64,000 nucleotides of DNA, taken from positions 288,160 to 352,159 of the forward strand of contig NZ_FNWQ01000004.1 of the NCBI RefSeq assembly GCF_900108365.1, read 5' to 3'. This DNA comes from Chryseobacterium culicis. GTDB lineage: Bacteria > Bacteroidota > Bacteroidia > Flavobacteriales > Weeksellaceae. Within the stretch, counting starts at the first letter, position 1. Every line of letters starts with the position of its first letter. The notes beneath the pieces were generated by a model. It was not told the origin of the DNA, did no database searches, and saw nothing but the letters and a program-made list of their open reading frames with translations. Positions 44,089-54,643 of the stretch are shown in pieces. The position numbers and the translations under genes were made by a program.

Positions 44089-47000
44089 TTAGAAGGAATA
44101 CTTCGCTCCGATCTGTATCTGGTATGGATTTCCGGATAGAGGAACCAAACCTCCTCCACTCACGTTTTTCGTGTATTCGTACTGCATGGTATCCTTGTTA
44201 AACTTAGTTACTTTATACAAAGAAGTATTGCCGTATGATTTGTTTACGCCCCATTCTTTGTTAAGAAGGTTGGCTACGTTGAAGATATCGACAGAAAGTT
44301 CAAAAGCACCTACTTTATCAAATTTTATTTTCTTCGCTACACGTACATCCCAAACACCATAGAATCCGTTTTTACCTCCGTTACGCTCAGCAATTTTACC
44401 GTTGTACTCGTTGATATAATCTTTCAGCGCCTGTCCTACCTGAGGATCGTCCAGAATAGCTTTGGTAAGATTCGGGAAGATAAAAGCAAGATCATTGGAA
44501 TCTACGAAATCTCCGTTGATATTTCCTCCTGTGGTTGCAGAGAAGCGGGTTCCTCCGATTCCTGAATATCTTATTCCTAAAGTAAATCCGGCAATGGTAG
44601 GAGAGTTACCATAGATCACTACTTTATTACGGAACTGATTGTCAGAATAGGTCATTCTTAAATCTCTTGGGTCACTTTGTATCATGGTAGACAATGTAGC
44701 GGAATTAGCAACGTTTCCGTTGTATGAAGTATTGTCTTTGATGTCAGACCATGTGTAGCTTGCTGTGATTTCTCCATCTTTCCAGTAACGGTAACTTGTA
44801 TCAATAACGAAAGAGAACTGGTTTACCTTACCATCACTTACCAACTCCAGTACTCTACCAAAATTGTTATTGATTCTTCCTGCTTTCCAGTCGAAACTTA
44901 CACTGTTATTGGCGTTATTGGTAATGGCAGTTGTAGGAATGAATACACCTCTTCCCCCTTCATTCGATAATGTAAAGAAAGGATTGGCTACCATGTTTCT
45001 GTCATAATAATAGTAGTTATTTCTACCTAAAGCCATATATCCTGCAATTCCTGCTCTGAACCTTTCATTGAAGAAATGAGTATAAGAGATATTTGCTTTA
45101 TAAACAATTGGAATTTTTGCATCTTTCCCTGTATAGTTAATGGTTGGAATCTGGTACTGGGAAAGTGACGGAACTGATCCATAATCATTTCTGTAGCTGT
45201 TAAAATCGGGAGTAAGACCAATTGCTGTAGGATTTACATCCACTGTAGCAAGGTGCTTCCCATCGAATACAAGGTTATTGATGATCATATAATTGTTGAT
45301 ATCGGAAGAGAAAATTCCGGCACCGAACTTCAGGAAGTCCTTATTTCCTTCATTGATGTTCCAGTCAAACTGAAATCTTGGCTGAATAACGAATGATTTG
45401 ATTTTATTATCCGTTCGGATTCCCATTTCATCAAATAATTTCTGGTTGAATTCCGCTTTCGGATAGCCGCCGTAGTCTAATCTTAAACCAGCCATTAAGT
45501 CAAGACCTTTTGCCACTTTAGTCTGAAACTGACCATATACTCCGATATTCCAGATATTGGATCTTACGGACGGATCTGCCATCAACGGAACTTCTCTGTA
45601 GAATCTGTAAGGCGTCATCGCATCAAAGTTATTCATTCCCTGAAAATGGAATCTTCCGTTCACTTCACTACCGTACACCGATTTTGCAGTTGTGTACATT
45701 AAATCTGCTCCGAAAGTATATTTTACCTTATCTGTATTGTAATATAAGTTGTCTACCACCTGAAATACATTATTTCTGAAGCTTTCCTGCGCAAAACGAT
45801 GTCCCCCGATCTGGATATTGGTAGATCCGGCACTGGAAGAAACTCCTTCAACAATGGCTCTCGGTACAGGTTTTCCTAACTGATTGTTCTGGTAACTGTC
45901 CTGAAAGGTGTACAGGTACTGAGCCTTTAATTCGTTGGTGAGGTTAGATTTCAGGTTGGATCTTAAGGTTAACAATAAGCTGTTATCCAGGTTTTTATCA
46001 TTTCCATAAGATTCAAAGAAATTGATATTGGTATTGTCAGCAAGACCGTTTTTATTAAGGTCGTACGTAAAGTTATTTCTTAATGTTAATAGGTTTTTTT
46101 CATTGATCTGCCAGTCTAAACGCAAAAATGCAGCATCAGAATTTCTCACTTTGTCAAACGTTCCGAATTGCGGGCTGCTGCCTACCCCATACTTGGCTCT
46201 TGCAATATCCAGAAACTGATTAAGCGTCTGCGTAGTCGTATTGAACCTCTTCTCATCATCCGGAGACTTGATATCCGCAATCACCAAGGGTCTTGAATCC
46301 AGCTGATGATCCCATGCTGCGAAGAAATGCAGTTTATTTTTAATAATGGGTCCTCCCAATGAAAATCCGAACTGCGACGTAGAGAAATCATTATCTCTTT
46401 TGTTTCCCCTGATATCATATGGGCTGGAAAGCCAGTTGGTTCTTAAATACTCCCATGCACTTCCGGAAAACTTATTGGTTCCTGATTTGGTAACGGCACT
46501 TACAGTTCCACCACCGCTTCTTCCTAATGTCACATCATATTGGTTGGTGGTAATTTTGAATTCACGTACCGCTTCAATGGAGATTGAGAAAGGGGCACCG
46601 CTGCGGCTGGTTGTCGCTCCTGCGGAGGTAGGGTTTTTGGCCGTCATTCCATCAATTGTAAAATTGGTGGAAGATCCCAGCTGCCCGGAAAGGTTTCCTC
46701 CTTTTCCGCTTAACGGCGACAATTCGGCAAGATTGGCAAAGTTTCGTCCGTTCACCGGAAGCATGCTGATGTTTTTAGCAGAAATAGCAGTAGCCGCTCC
46801 CAGGTTCCCGATCTTGTTTTTAAGGTTTCCGGTAATCTTTACTTCTTCAATATGTTTCTCATTTCCCAGATCCATATTCACGGTCACCTGATCACCGAAG
46901 TTGACATTGTAGCCTTCTTTTTTATCATCGTTTACAATAACAGTGTAAGGGCCTCCCAGAGGAATCTCTTTAAAAATATACTCCCCTTTTGAGTTCGTTT

Positions 47001-47175
47001 CAGTTTCGGTTCTGAATCCTGTGGACTCATTCACGATCGTTACTTTCACTTTTTCCTGAGCCGTACTTCCCGGCCCGGTCACTTTCCCTACAATAGAAGC
47101 CTGCGTGGTCTGTGCATATGCCATTGTCCCAAGCCCTAAAAACAATAATCCCAGTACAATCTTTACTTTTTTCAT
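44089..47175 (-). CDS. Oar-like TonB-dependent receptor with carboxypeptidase-regulatory domain
   Basis: A 1028-residue outer-membrane receptor. A signal peptide (MKKVKIVLGLLFLGLGTMAYA) is followed by a CarboxypepD_reg-like domain (SIVGKVTGPGST...SKGEYIFKEIPLGGPYTV), the plug (SMLPVNGRNFANLAELSPLS, SSTNFTIDGMTAKN) and a large barrel ending in Phe (QIGAKYSF). The plan matches Myxococcus Oar-type receptors. Substrate is unknown: Oar proteins are not paired with SusD, and none lies next to it. It is downstream of a -7 box, with about 170 bp between it and the GDPD gene. Confidence 0.88.
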   Translation of the reverse strand: MKKVKIVLGLLFLGLGTMAYAQTTQASIVGKVTGPGSTAQEKVKVTIVNESTGFRTETETNSKGEYIFKEIPLGGPYTVIVNDDKKEGYNVNFGDQVTVNMDLGNEKHIEEVKITGNLKNKIGNLGAATAISAKNISMLPVNGRNFANLAELSPLSGKGGNLSGQLGSSTNFTIDGMTAKNPTSAGATTSRSGAPFSISIEAVREFKITTNQYDVTLGRSGGGTVSAVTKSGTNKFSGSAWEYLRTNWLSSPYDIRGNKRDNDFSTSQFGFSLGGPIIKNKLHFFAAWDHQLDSRPLVIADIKSPDDEKRFNTTTQTLNQFLDIARAKYGVGSSPQFGTFDKVRNSDAAFLRLDWQINEKNLLTLRNNFTYDLNKNGLADNTNINFFESYGNDKNLDNSLLLTLRSNLKSNLTNELKAQYLYTFQDSYQNNQLGKPVPRAIVEGVSSSAGSTNIQIGGHRFAQESFRNNVFQVVDNLYYNTDKVKYTFGADLMYTTAKSVYGSEVNGRFHFQGMNNFDAMTPYRFYREVPLMADPSVRSNIWNIGVYGQFQTKVAKGLDLMAGLRLDYGGYPKAEFNQKLFDEMGIRTDNKIKSFVIQPRFQFDWNINEGNKDFLKFGAGIFSSDINNYMIINNLVFDGKHLATVDVNPTAIGLTPDFNSYRNDYGSVPSLSQYQIPTINYTGKDAKIPIVYKANISYTHFFNERFRAGIAGYMALGRNNYYYYDRNMVANPFFTLSNEGGRGVFIPTTAITNNANNSVSFDWKAGRINNNFGRVLELVSDGKVNQFSFVIDTSYRYWKDGEITASYTWSDIKDNTSYNGNVANSATLSTMIQSDPRDLRMTYSDNQFRNKVVIYGNSPTIAGFTLGIRYSGIGGTRFSATTGGNINGDFVDSNDLAFIFPNLTKAILDDPQVGQALKDYINEYNGKIAERNGGKNGFYGVWDVRVAKKIKFDKVGAFELSVDIFNVANLLNKEWGVNKSYGNTSLYKVTKFNKDTMQYEYTKNVSGGGLVPLSGNPYQIQIGAKYSF

Positions 47176-47277
47176 TTCTTCCGAAGATCTATATTATTAA
47201 TTTTTTGATGTTAGCACAGAAACCTCTTTGATTTTCATGATGATAGATGATTATGAGGTTTCTTTCAATCAGATGTG

Positions 47278-47285
47278 CAAAGGTA
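47278..47285 (-). promoter_or_regulatory. -7 element (TACCTTTG) for the Oar-like receptor
   Basis: A full TAnnTTTG match on the minus strand about 100 bp before the start codon, leaving a leader of about 97 nt. No -33 box is assigned. The 324-bp divergent gap to ligA (47176-47499) has nothing else recognisable. Confidence 0.5.
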
Positions 47286-47334
47286 TCCTGACTTTAAAGG
47301 CGGGGTGTTTAAGGAAGTTTTAACATTTTTTTAA

Positions 47335-49506
<2,172 letters not shown>

Positions 49507-49524
49507 GATTTACCCTATTTTCAA

Positions 49525-49560
49525 TAAAAAACCATTGATTTTTTTCAATGGTTTTTTATT
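49525..49560 (+). terminator. Intrinsic terminator of ligA
   Basis: AAAAACCATTGA pairs with TCAATGGTTTTT around a T-rich loop (49527-49558). T-runs on both strands could also serve the convergent toxin gene. Confidence 0.88.
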
Positions 49561-49589
49561 ATCATGAAATGAGCTAAATTAAGAGTTTC

Positions 49590-49877
49590 TCACTTTTTAT
49601 TTTCTCTTTTTCCATCCCAAATAGAAAGGATAATCAGTTCAGAACTTGAGAACTCATAAAATATGAGATAATCTCTCACTATTTTTACTCTTACCTTTTC
49701 AACATCTGTTTTTCTTCCTATTGTTGGATGATCAGCTAGTAGTCCAACATTATATAAGATCAGCTTATTGAGTTTTATGCTAAAAATTTTAGAGTTATTT
49801 CTGAGAATCCAATATTCAAGAATTTCTTTTCTTTCTTTATTGGCTTTAACGGTCCAGATTACTTTTCTTTTAGCCAT
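49590..49877 (-). CDS. RelE/ParE-type toxin
   Basis: A 95-residue protein of the ParE/RelE toxin fold. Marks are VIWTVKANKERKEILEYW near the N-terminus, ADHPTIGRKTD in the middle and RDYLIFYEFSSSELIILSIWD near the C-terminus. Members poison gyrase (ParE) or cut mRNA (RelE); the sequence fits ParE-like better, but this is not certain. Its start overlaps the end of the antitoxin gene by 19 bp, the standard order. Confidence 0.85.
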   Translation of the reverse strand: MAKRKVIWTVKANKERKEILEYWILRNNSKIFSIKLNKLILYNVGLLADHPTIGRKTDVEKVRVKIVRDYLIFYEFSSSELIILSIWDGKRENKK

Positions 49878-50095
49878 TCCTCAATATCCTGGTTCGCCTG
49901 ATCTTCTGAAAGGTATGCTTTATTCTTATATTCTTCTCTTCCTTCAGCAATTCTTTCTTTTTGCTCAGCGTTGAGAATATATTCATTCTGATCCAATTCA
50001 AAATCCAGAATCTTTTGAATTTCTTCAATAATTCTGACTTCCTTTAATTGGGTTATCCTATTAATTAAATCAATTTTTAAATCTGATGTGTTCAT
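49859..50095 (-). CDS. Antitoxin of the ParE-type module
   Basis: A 78-residue acidic helical protein (MNTSDLKIDLINRITQLKEV and later SEDQANQDIEEWLKEK). It lies upstream of the toxin and overlaps it by 19 bp. No DNA-binding motif is obvious, and the family is not recognised by name. It is called an antitoxin by size, order and overlap. Confidence 0.72.
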   Translation of the reverse strand: MNTSDLKIDLINRITQLKEVRIIEEIQKILDFELDQNEYILNAEQKERIAEGREEYKNKAYLSEDQANQDIEEWLKEK

Positions 50096-50112
50096 CTTAT
50101 GTGATTTAAGAT

Positions 50113-50145
50113 CAAATTTAGAAAAATTTATTTATTTAAAAACAA
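50113..50145 (-). promoter_or_regulatory. Promoter of the toxin-antitoxin operon
   Basis: On the minus strand, TTG (50145-50143), 22 nt, TAAATTTG (50120-50113). It lies 18 bp before the antitoxin ATG and overlaps the end of the neighbouring gene. Confidence 0.5.
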
Positions 50146-50590
50146 TAATAGTATATGGAGCATTTTCTCCGGATTTTGGCAGAATCATTCTGATGTGTTC
50201 TTTATTCCTATAGTAATCTGCATAGGGTTCTTTGGTAATGATCTTTCCTTTTTCTGTTTCCTTATATCCGGCAGCTAATATCAACTTAAGATATTGGTCA
50301 TACTCTTTTTTATCTTTAAACTCAAATTCAATTCTGTCTTCTGATTTTTCTTCTGCATATTCAAACTTTCCGATTTTCGAGGTGTAATCTAGAGCTTCGT
50401 ATTCGGTTAAAAGGAAGCCTAAGCCTTCTGTCCTGTCGTAAAATTTGAACTTCAGCTGTTTCATTTCTTTTTTAAACTCATTCATGGTAAGTTTGTTGAA
50501 ACCTTTAAGCTGTTCTAATGTGAATGTCTGAGCAGAGACCTGAATATTCAGTAAAACTGAAAATAATAAGAGTCCTAAAGTTTTTCTCAT
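50132..50590 (-). CDS. Exported protein of unknown function
   Basis: A 152-residue protein with a signal peptide (MRKTLGLLLFSVLLNIQVSA). The mature part is rich in Lys/Glu/Phe/Tyr (FNKLTMNEFKKEMKQLKFKF, IEFEFKDKKEYDQYLKLIL). No family is recognised. It is preceded by a similar-sized exported protein gene on the same strand and followed by the toxin-antitoxin pair. Nothing shows what it does. Confidence 0.6.
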   Translation of the reverse strand: MRKTLGLLLFSVLLNIQVSAQTFTLEQLKGFNKLTMNEFKKEMKQLKFKFYDRTEGLGFLLTEYEALDYTSKIGKFEYAEEKSEDRIEFEFKDKKEYDQYLKLILAAGYKETEKGKIITKEPYADYYRNKEHIRMILPKSGENAPYTIIVFK

Positions 50591-50625
50591 TTCTATTTAT
50601 ATCACAAATATAAAGAATAGGATTA

Positions 50626-51129
50626 TCAGTTTTGTAATCTCCAGTTATGAAGGACAATAGTAATAATAACATCATTCCATAATTCAAAGCCTGTCAACTT
50701 AGGTTTTATTGGAAGAATGGAAGTTTCAACCCATTTAGGTTCTCCTACAGTATACATTGTCGCATCATATAAGAGATTGCTATCAAAGGGATTGCTTACC
50801 TGAAGGACCATTCCTTTATGTTTTCTATCTTCAGTATCCTGTGAAAACTCTACTTCTATAGTCTTTGACGGGTTTACATTTTCTTTAACCACCTTCATTG
50901 ATTCCAATTTCCCTTCTTTAAGTTCTGTTTCTATAAATACATGTTCACCAGGATAAATTTGTAAAGTATTTTCCTTCACAAAATAAGGGGATTTTTTGAC
51001 TTCCTGCTGATAATACCTCACAGAATCAACCGGAAGTTTTAAAGTAAAATCCTCACGAAATTCTTGTTGACCAAAACAAAAATCAGCCATTATAAGTCCA
51101 AAGAAGAAAGCAATAGTTTTGATATTCAC
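50626..51129 (-). CDS. Exported protein of unknown function
   Basis: A 167-residue protein with a signal peptide (MNIKTIAFFFGLIMADFCFG) and then QQEFREDFTLKLPVDSVRYY. The rest is a beta-rich pattern (YPGEHVFIETELKEGKLESM, TIEVEFSQDTEDRKHKG). No family is recognised. It lies 35 bp before the next exported gene on the same strand, so they may be co-transcribed. Confidence 0.58.
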   Translation of the reverse strand: MNIKTIAFFFGLIMADFCFGQQEFREDFTLKLPVDSVRYYQQEVKKSPYFVKENTLQIYPGEHVFIETELKEGKLESMKVVKENVNPSKTIEVEFSQDTEDRKHKGMVLQVSNPFDSNLLYDATMYTVGEPKWVETSILPIKPKLTGFELWNDVIITIVLHNWRLQN

Positions 51130-51208
51130 CGTGATAAGTTATTGAATTTTATACTACTAAAATATAAAATAATTATTAGGATATCAGCTGATAACAATAA
51201 TATTTAAA

Positions 51209-51676
51209 TTACGATTCTTTAATCAAAGCTTTCCGAAATAATAAAATTTCTTCCTTATTTAGCCCTTCCAAAGAAATTGTACGTTTTGTATTAGGCATCC
51301 AGTCAGGATAAAGAATCAATTCCACATAATTATCATGTATATGAAACTCTCTCAGAACTTCCGGCTTTCTTGTGTTTCTGCGATCTGACCCAAATCTCAG
51401 ATTAATACACTTACCAGGAACAATGTAAAAATCTTTAGGAAACAAAAACATAGAATTCTGATTCATGAAAATTTCAAAACTACACCATTGAAAGCTTTTA
51501 CTATAGCTAAGACTTCCTTTACTTACTGAAACAATGGTACCATGGATATTTTTTAAAATTACCGCATCCGGCTGTTGATATTTTTCAATAATTTTATTTT
51601 TTTGGGTATAAAAGAAAACTCTTGAAATGATAAAAAATGCTATAACTGCCAATGGCCAATAGAAAAAAGGATCCAT
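51209..51676 (-). CDS. Membrane-anchored protein of unknown function
   Basis: A 155-residue protein with one N-terminal hydrophobic anchor (MDPFFYWPLAVIAFFIISRV), followed by a soluble domain that includes ILKNIHGTIVSVSKGSLSYS and HDNYVELILYPDWMPNTKR. The ATG at 51676 is preferred over an in-frame GTG eight codons upstream. No family is recognised. A CAAAGATA sequence (TATCTTTG on the minus strand) at 51735-51742 may be its promoter. It follows the Kdp histidine kinase gene, separated by an inverted repeat. Confidence 0.58.
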   Translation of the reverse strand: MDPFFYWPLAVIAFFIISRVFFYTQKNKIIEKYQQPDAVILKNIHGTIVSVSKGSLSYSKSFQWCSFEIFMNQNSMFLFPKDFYIVPGKCINLRFGSDRRNTRKPEVLREFHIHDNYVELILYPDWMPNTKRTISLEGLNKEEILLFRKALIKES

Positions 51677-51707
51677 GAATTTAAAAGAATAGAATGACAC
51701 GTTTTTA

Positions 51708-51734
51708 AATAAGAAAATCAGCTATTTTCTTATT
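51708..51734. terminator. AT-rich 11-bp inverted repeat at the end of the kdp operon
   Basis: AATAAGAAAAT (51708-51718) and ATTTTCTTATT (51724-51734) are perfect partners around CAGCT. They lie 21 bp after the histidine-kinase stop. The following U-run on the minus strand is short (TTTAAAAAC), so termination is only probable. Confidence 0.5.
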
Positions 51735-51754
51735 CAAAGATATAACAATAATCC

Positions 51755-53470
51755 TTACGAAACCGGCAGTCTGAAATAAAACGTACTTCCATTATTCAGA
51801 GAACTCTTCACGCCTATTTCCCCGTTCTGTTTTTCAATGAAGTTTTTTGAAATAGCCAAGCCTAAGCCTGTTCCATTCTGATGTTCTCCCGGCACCTGGA
51901 AGTAACGGTCAAAGATCTGGCGATGGTATTTTTCATCAATCCCGCTTCCGGTGTCAATAATACTGAACTGGATAAAATCATCCAGTTTTTCTACCACAAT
52001 CTTGATATTTTCATCCTGAAAAGAGTGTTTTACGGCATTGGTAAGAAAGTTATTCATGACCCAGACTGTTTTATCAAAATCCGCAGTCACAGCGTCATTA
52101 TCTTCCAGAAGGTATTCTGTACTGATGGAGATATTTTTCTGTTCGGCCAGCTTTTCAACATTCTTTACAGCGGCCTGTACCATTTCCTTAGGAGAACATC
52201 TTTCTATGGTCAGTCTGATATTTCCGGATTCTACCTGAGAAAGATTAAGCAGTTCTCCTGTGATATCCAGTAAACGCTGTCCGTCTTCATTGATGCTTTT
52301 CAATAATTCCTGCTGCTGCTCATTCAGTTCCCCGAATTTTTGATTTCCAAGAAGCTGGACGCCCATTTTGATTGCGGAAATCGGAGTTTTCAGTTCATGG
52401 GAAATGGTTGCAATAAAGTTGGTTTTGGCAAAATCCAGTTCTTTGAAAGGGGTGATATTTCTTAATAAAATTACTTTCCCGATATATTTTTTCTCTTTTT
52501 CCCCTGTTTTTACAATATTGATGGGGACAATATCCTGCTCAAAATAATTTTCTTTATTATCGCGGACAATTTTAATGGGTTCTTTGACGGGATGATCTAT
52601 ATTTTTCAGCAATTCGCGCATCAGATCGTTATTAACCGCTACTTCATGGGCTGTTTTTCCGATAATGTCTTCCTTATGAAGATTCGTGATTTTCAGTGCT
52701 TCATCATTGATCATGTAGATAAAATGGTTTTCATCCAGGCCAATAACGGCATCATGCATATTGTTAACCAGTGTTTCGATCCGTTTTTTATCCATCAGCT
52801 GCTTGGAAAGCGTACTGCTTTCGTACTCCTGAAGTTTCTCCGCCATCGTATTGAATGATGCTGCCAGACTGTTGAATTCTTCACTTCCTTTGAAATGAAC
52901 TCTTTCATTATAGTTTTTATCGGCAATCTGTTTAATGCTGAAAGTAAGCTGATTGATAGGCTCAGCGATGGTTTGGGGTAAATTGAAAAGCAATATAAAG
53001 GCAATCAGAAAACATACGGTTCCCAGACTTACAATCCAAAAAGTAGCATTTTCTGCTGTAATAATCGCGATATCGCTCTTCCGTTCTATCCCTTTCATAT
53101 TCAAAGACATGATCTTTGCCAGATCCTCGCGGATCAATTTTTCTTTAAGGATATCAGGGGCTTTCAGATAGCTGCTGAAATGCATATTAAGATTCTGAGT
53201 GGCTTCTTTTTCTCCAAATTCCGTAAGGTTTTTTTCCTGCAGCTTGTTGTTTTTTCTAAAATCCGCTATCGCAACGGTACTGTCTGTACTGATGTTGTCC
53301 AGTGCAAGAAGCATATTTTTGGAAAACTCCAGGCTGTTATAGTTGGCTGTAAGGATCTTTTCAGTATCGGATTTTAATTTATTGATGTATACAGAACCTA
53401 TCACTGAAAGCAGAACAATCAGCAGAAATAAAAGGCCCACGCCTAAGGTAAGTTTCGTTTTAAGTTTCAT
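51755..53470 (-). CDS. Membrane histidine kinase of the Kdp locus (HAMP-PAS-HisKA-HATPase)
   Basis: A 571-residue kinase. One membrane segment (about 8-30) and a second (about 142-165, FWIVSLGTVCFLIAFILLF) surround a periplasmic helical region. Next come HAMP (about 166-218), a PAS domain (VIGLDENHFIYMINDEALKI), HisKA with the phospho-His in TISHELKTPISAIK, and HATPase with N box NNFLTNAVKHSF, DTGSGIDEKY and GTGLGLAISKNF. It follows the KdpD sensor gene by 5 bp and shares an operon with kdpFABC. It seems to do the job of the kinase half of canonical KdpD; its partner is probably the NtrC-type regulator at 62301-63623. Confidence 0.93.
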   Translation of the reverse strand: MKLKTKLTLGVGLLFLLIVLLSVIGSVYINKLKSDTEKILTANYNSLEFSKNMLLALDNISTDSTVAIADFRKNNKLQEKNLTEFGEKEATQNLNMHFSSYLKAPDILKEKLIREDLAKIMSLNMKGIERKSDIAIITAENATFWIVSLGTVCFLIAFILLFNLPQTIAEPINQLTFSIKQIADKNYNERVHFKGSEEFNSLAASFNTMAEKLQEYESSTLSKQLMDKKRIETLVNNMHDAVIGLDENHFIYMINDEALKITNLHKEDIIGKTAHEVAVNNDLMRELLKNIDHPVKEPIKIVRDNKENYFEQDIVPINIVKTGEKEKKYIGKVILLRNITPFKELDFAKTNFIATISHELKTPISAIKMGVQLLGNQKFGELNEQQQELLKSINEDGQRLLDITGELLNLSQVESGNIRLTIERCSPKEMVQAAVKNVEKLAEQKNISISTEYLLEDNDAVTADFDKTVWVMNNFLTNAVKHSFQDENIKIVVEKLDDFIQFSIIDTGSGIDEKYHRQIFDRYFQVPGEHQNGTGLGLAISKNFIEKQNGEIGVKSSLNNGSTFYFRLPVS

Positions 53471-53475
53471 TATTT

Positions 53476-54585
53476 TTATGATAAAATAATAATATCTATC
53501 TGTCTTTCATTCAGCCTGTTCATCAGGGTATAGATCCAGCTGTAGCCTAATATTCGCTGCCAGAAACTGGCATGAGGCTTTCCAATGCAGACCGTGGTGA
53601 TATTATGAGCGATCACATATTCCAGAATTCCGTTGTGGACACTAGTTTCTTTAATCCGGACTACTTTGGCACCCAATTCCTGTGCTAAATTAAAATTATT
53701 AATTAAATACCGCTGTTTATCGAGCGCTATTTTTTCAGGATTTTCAGAGGGCTTCTGAACGTACAAAACAGTCCACGGACTGTTATAGTAACTCGCTAAT
53801 CTGGCTGTTTTACGGATTATTGTCCTGGCGATCTTCTCGTTGCTGCTGATACAGGCCAGAAATTTTATGGGTTTAAAATTTTCTGTCTTGATTTCTGTTT
53901 CTACCTTTCTTTCCACATGGGTGGCTACTTCTTTTAAAGCCAGTTCACGAAGCTGAAGGATATGCCCGCTTTGGAAGAAATTACTGAGCGCCGTCTGGAT
54001 TTTTTCTTTTTTATAGATTTTTCCTTCTTTTAAACGGGTCAGCAGCTCATCAGCGGTAAGGTCAATATTTACCACTTCATCTGCCAGTGCCAGAATTTTA
54101 TCCGGAACACGCTCTGCCACTTCTACTCCCGTGATTTTCTTCACTTCTTCATTCAGGCTCTCGATGTGCTGGATATTCATAGCACTGATGACATTAATAC
54201 CGTTATCAAGAATTTCCAGCACATCCTGCCATCTCTTTTTATTTTTGGAACCTTCTACGTTGGTGTGAGCGAGTTCATCTACCAAAACCACTTCAGGATG
54301 TTCATTAATAATGGCCTGAAGATCCATTTCTTCAAGATTTTTTCCTTTATAAAAGACAGATTTTCTTCCAATTTCAGGAAGACCTTCAACAAGGGCTACC
54401 GTTTCTTCCCTGCCATGGGTTTCTATATAGCCAATCTTTACATCAATGCCATTTCGCAAAAGAGAATGGGCCTCCTGAAGCATACGGAAAGTTTTTCCTA
54501 CGCCTGCACTCATCCCAATATAAATTTTGAATTTTCCTTTTCGGGACTTTTGAATCAGTTCTAAAAAATCTTTTGCTGATGACAT
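53476..54585 (-). CDS. kdpD: Stand-alone KdpD N-terminal sensor domain with USP domain
   Basis: A 369-residue cytoplasmic protein equal to the N-terminal part of KdpD. The Walker-A-like motif is GMSAGVGKT (about 24-32). Then come IGYIETHGREETVALVEGLP, VVLVDELAHTNVEGSKNKKR and SAMNIQHIESLNEEV, all hallmark KdpD stretches. A universal-stress-like domain fills the rest (about 240-369: FKPIKFLACISSNEKIARTI). It lacks the membrane segments and kinase domain of full KdpD (about 890 residues). ATG 54585 is chosen because it starts at the KdpD domain. The separate kinase is encoded 5 bp downstream. Confidence 0.93.
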   Translation of the reverse strand: MSSAKDFLELIQKSRKGKFKIYIGMSAGVGKTFRMLQEAHSLLRNGIDVKIGYIETHGREETVALVEGLPEIGRKSVFYKGKNLEEMDLQAIINEHPEVVLVDELAHTNVEGSKNKKRWQDVLEILDNGINVISAMNIQHIESLNEEVKKITGVEVAERVPDKILALADEVVNIDLTADELLTRLKEGKIYKKEKIQTALSNFFQSGHILQLRELALKEVATHVERKVETEIKTENFKPIKFLACISSNEKIARTIIRKTARLASYYNSPWTVLYVQKPSENPEKIALDKQRYLINNFNLAQELGAKVVRIKETSVHNGILEYVIAHNITTVCIGKPHASFWQRILGYSWIYTLMNRLNERQIDIIILS

Positions 54586-54643
54586 TGATTTTATTCTTTT
54601 TAATTTTACTTTGAACACTTTTTAATGAGGATTTCGCTGATTA

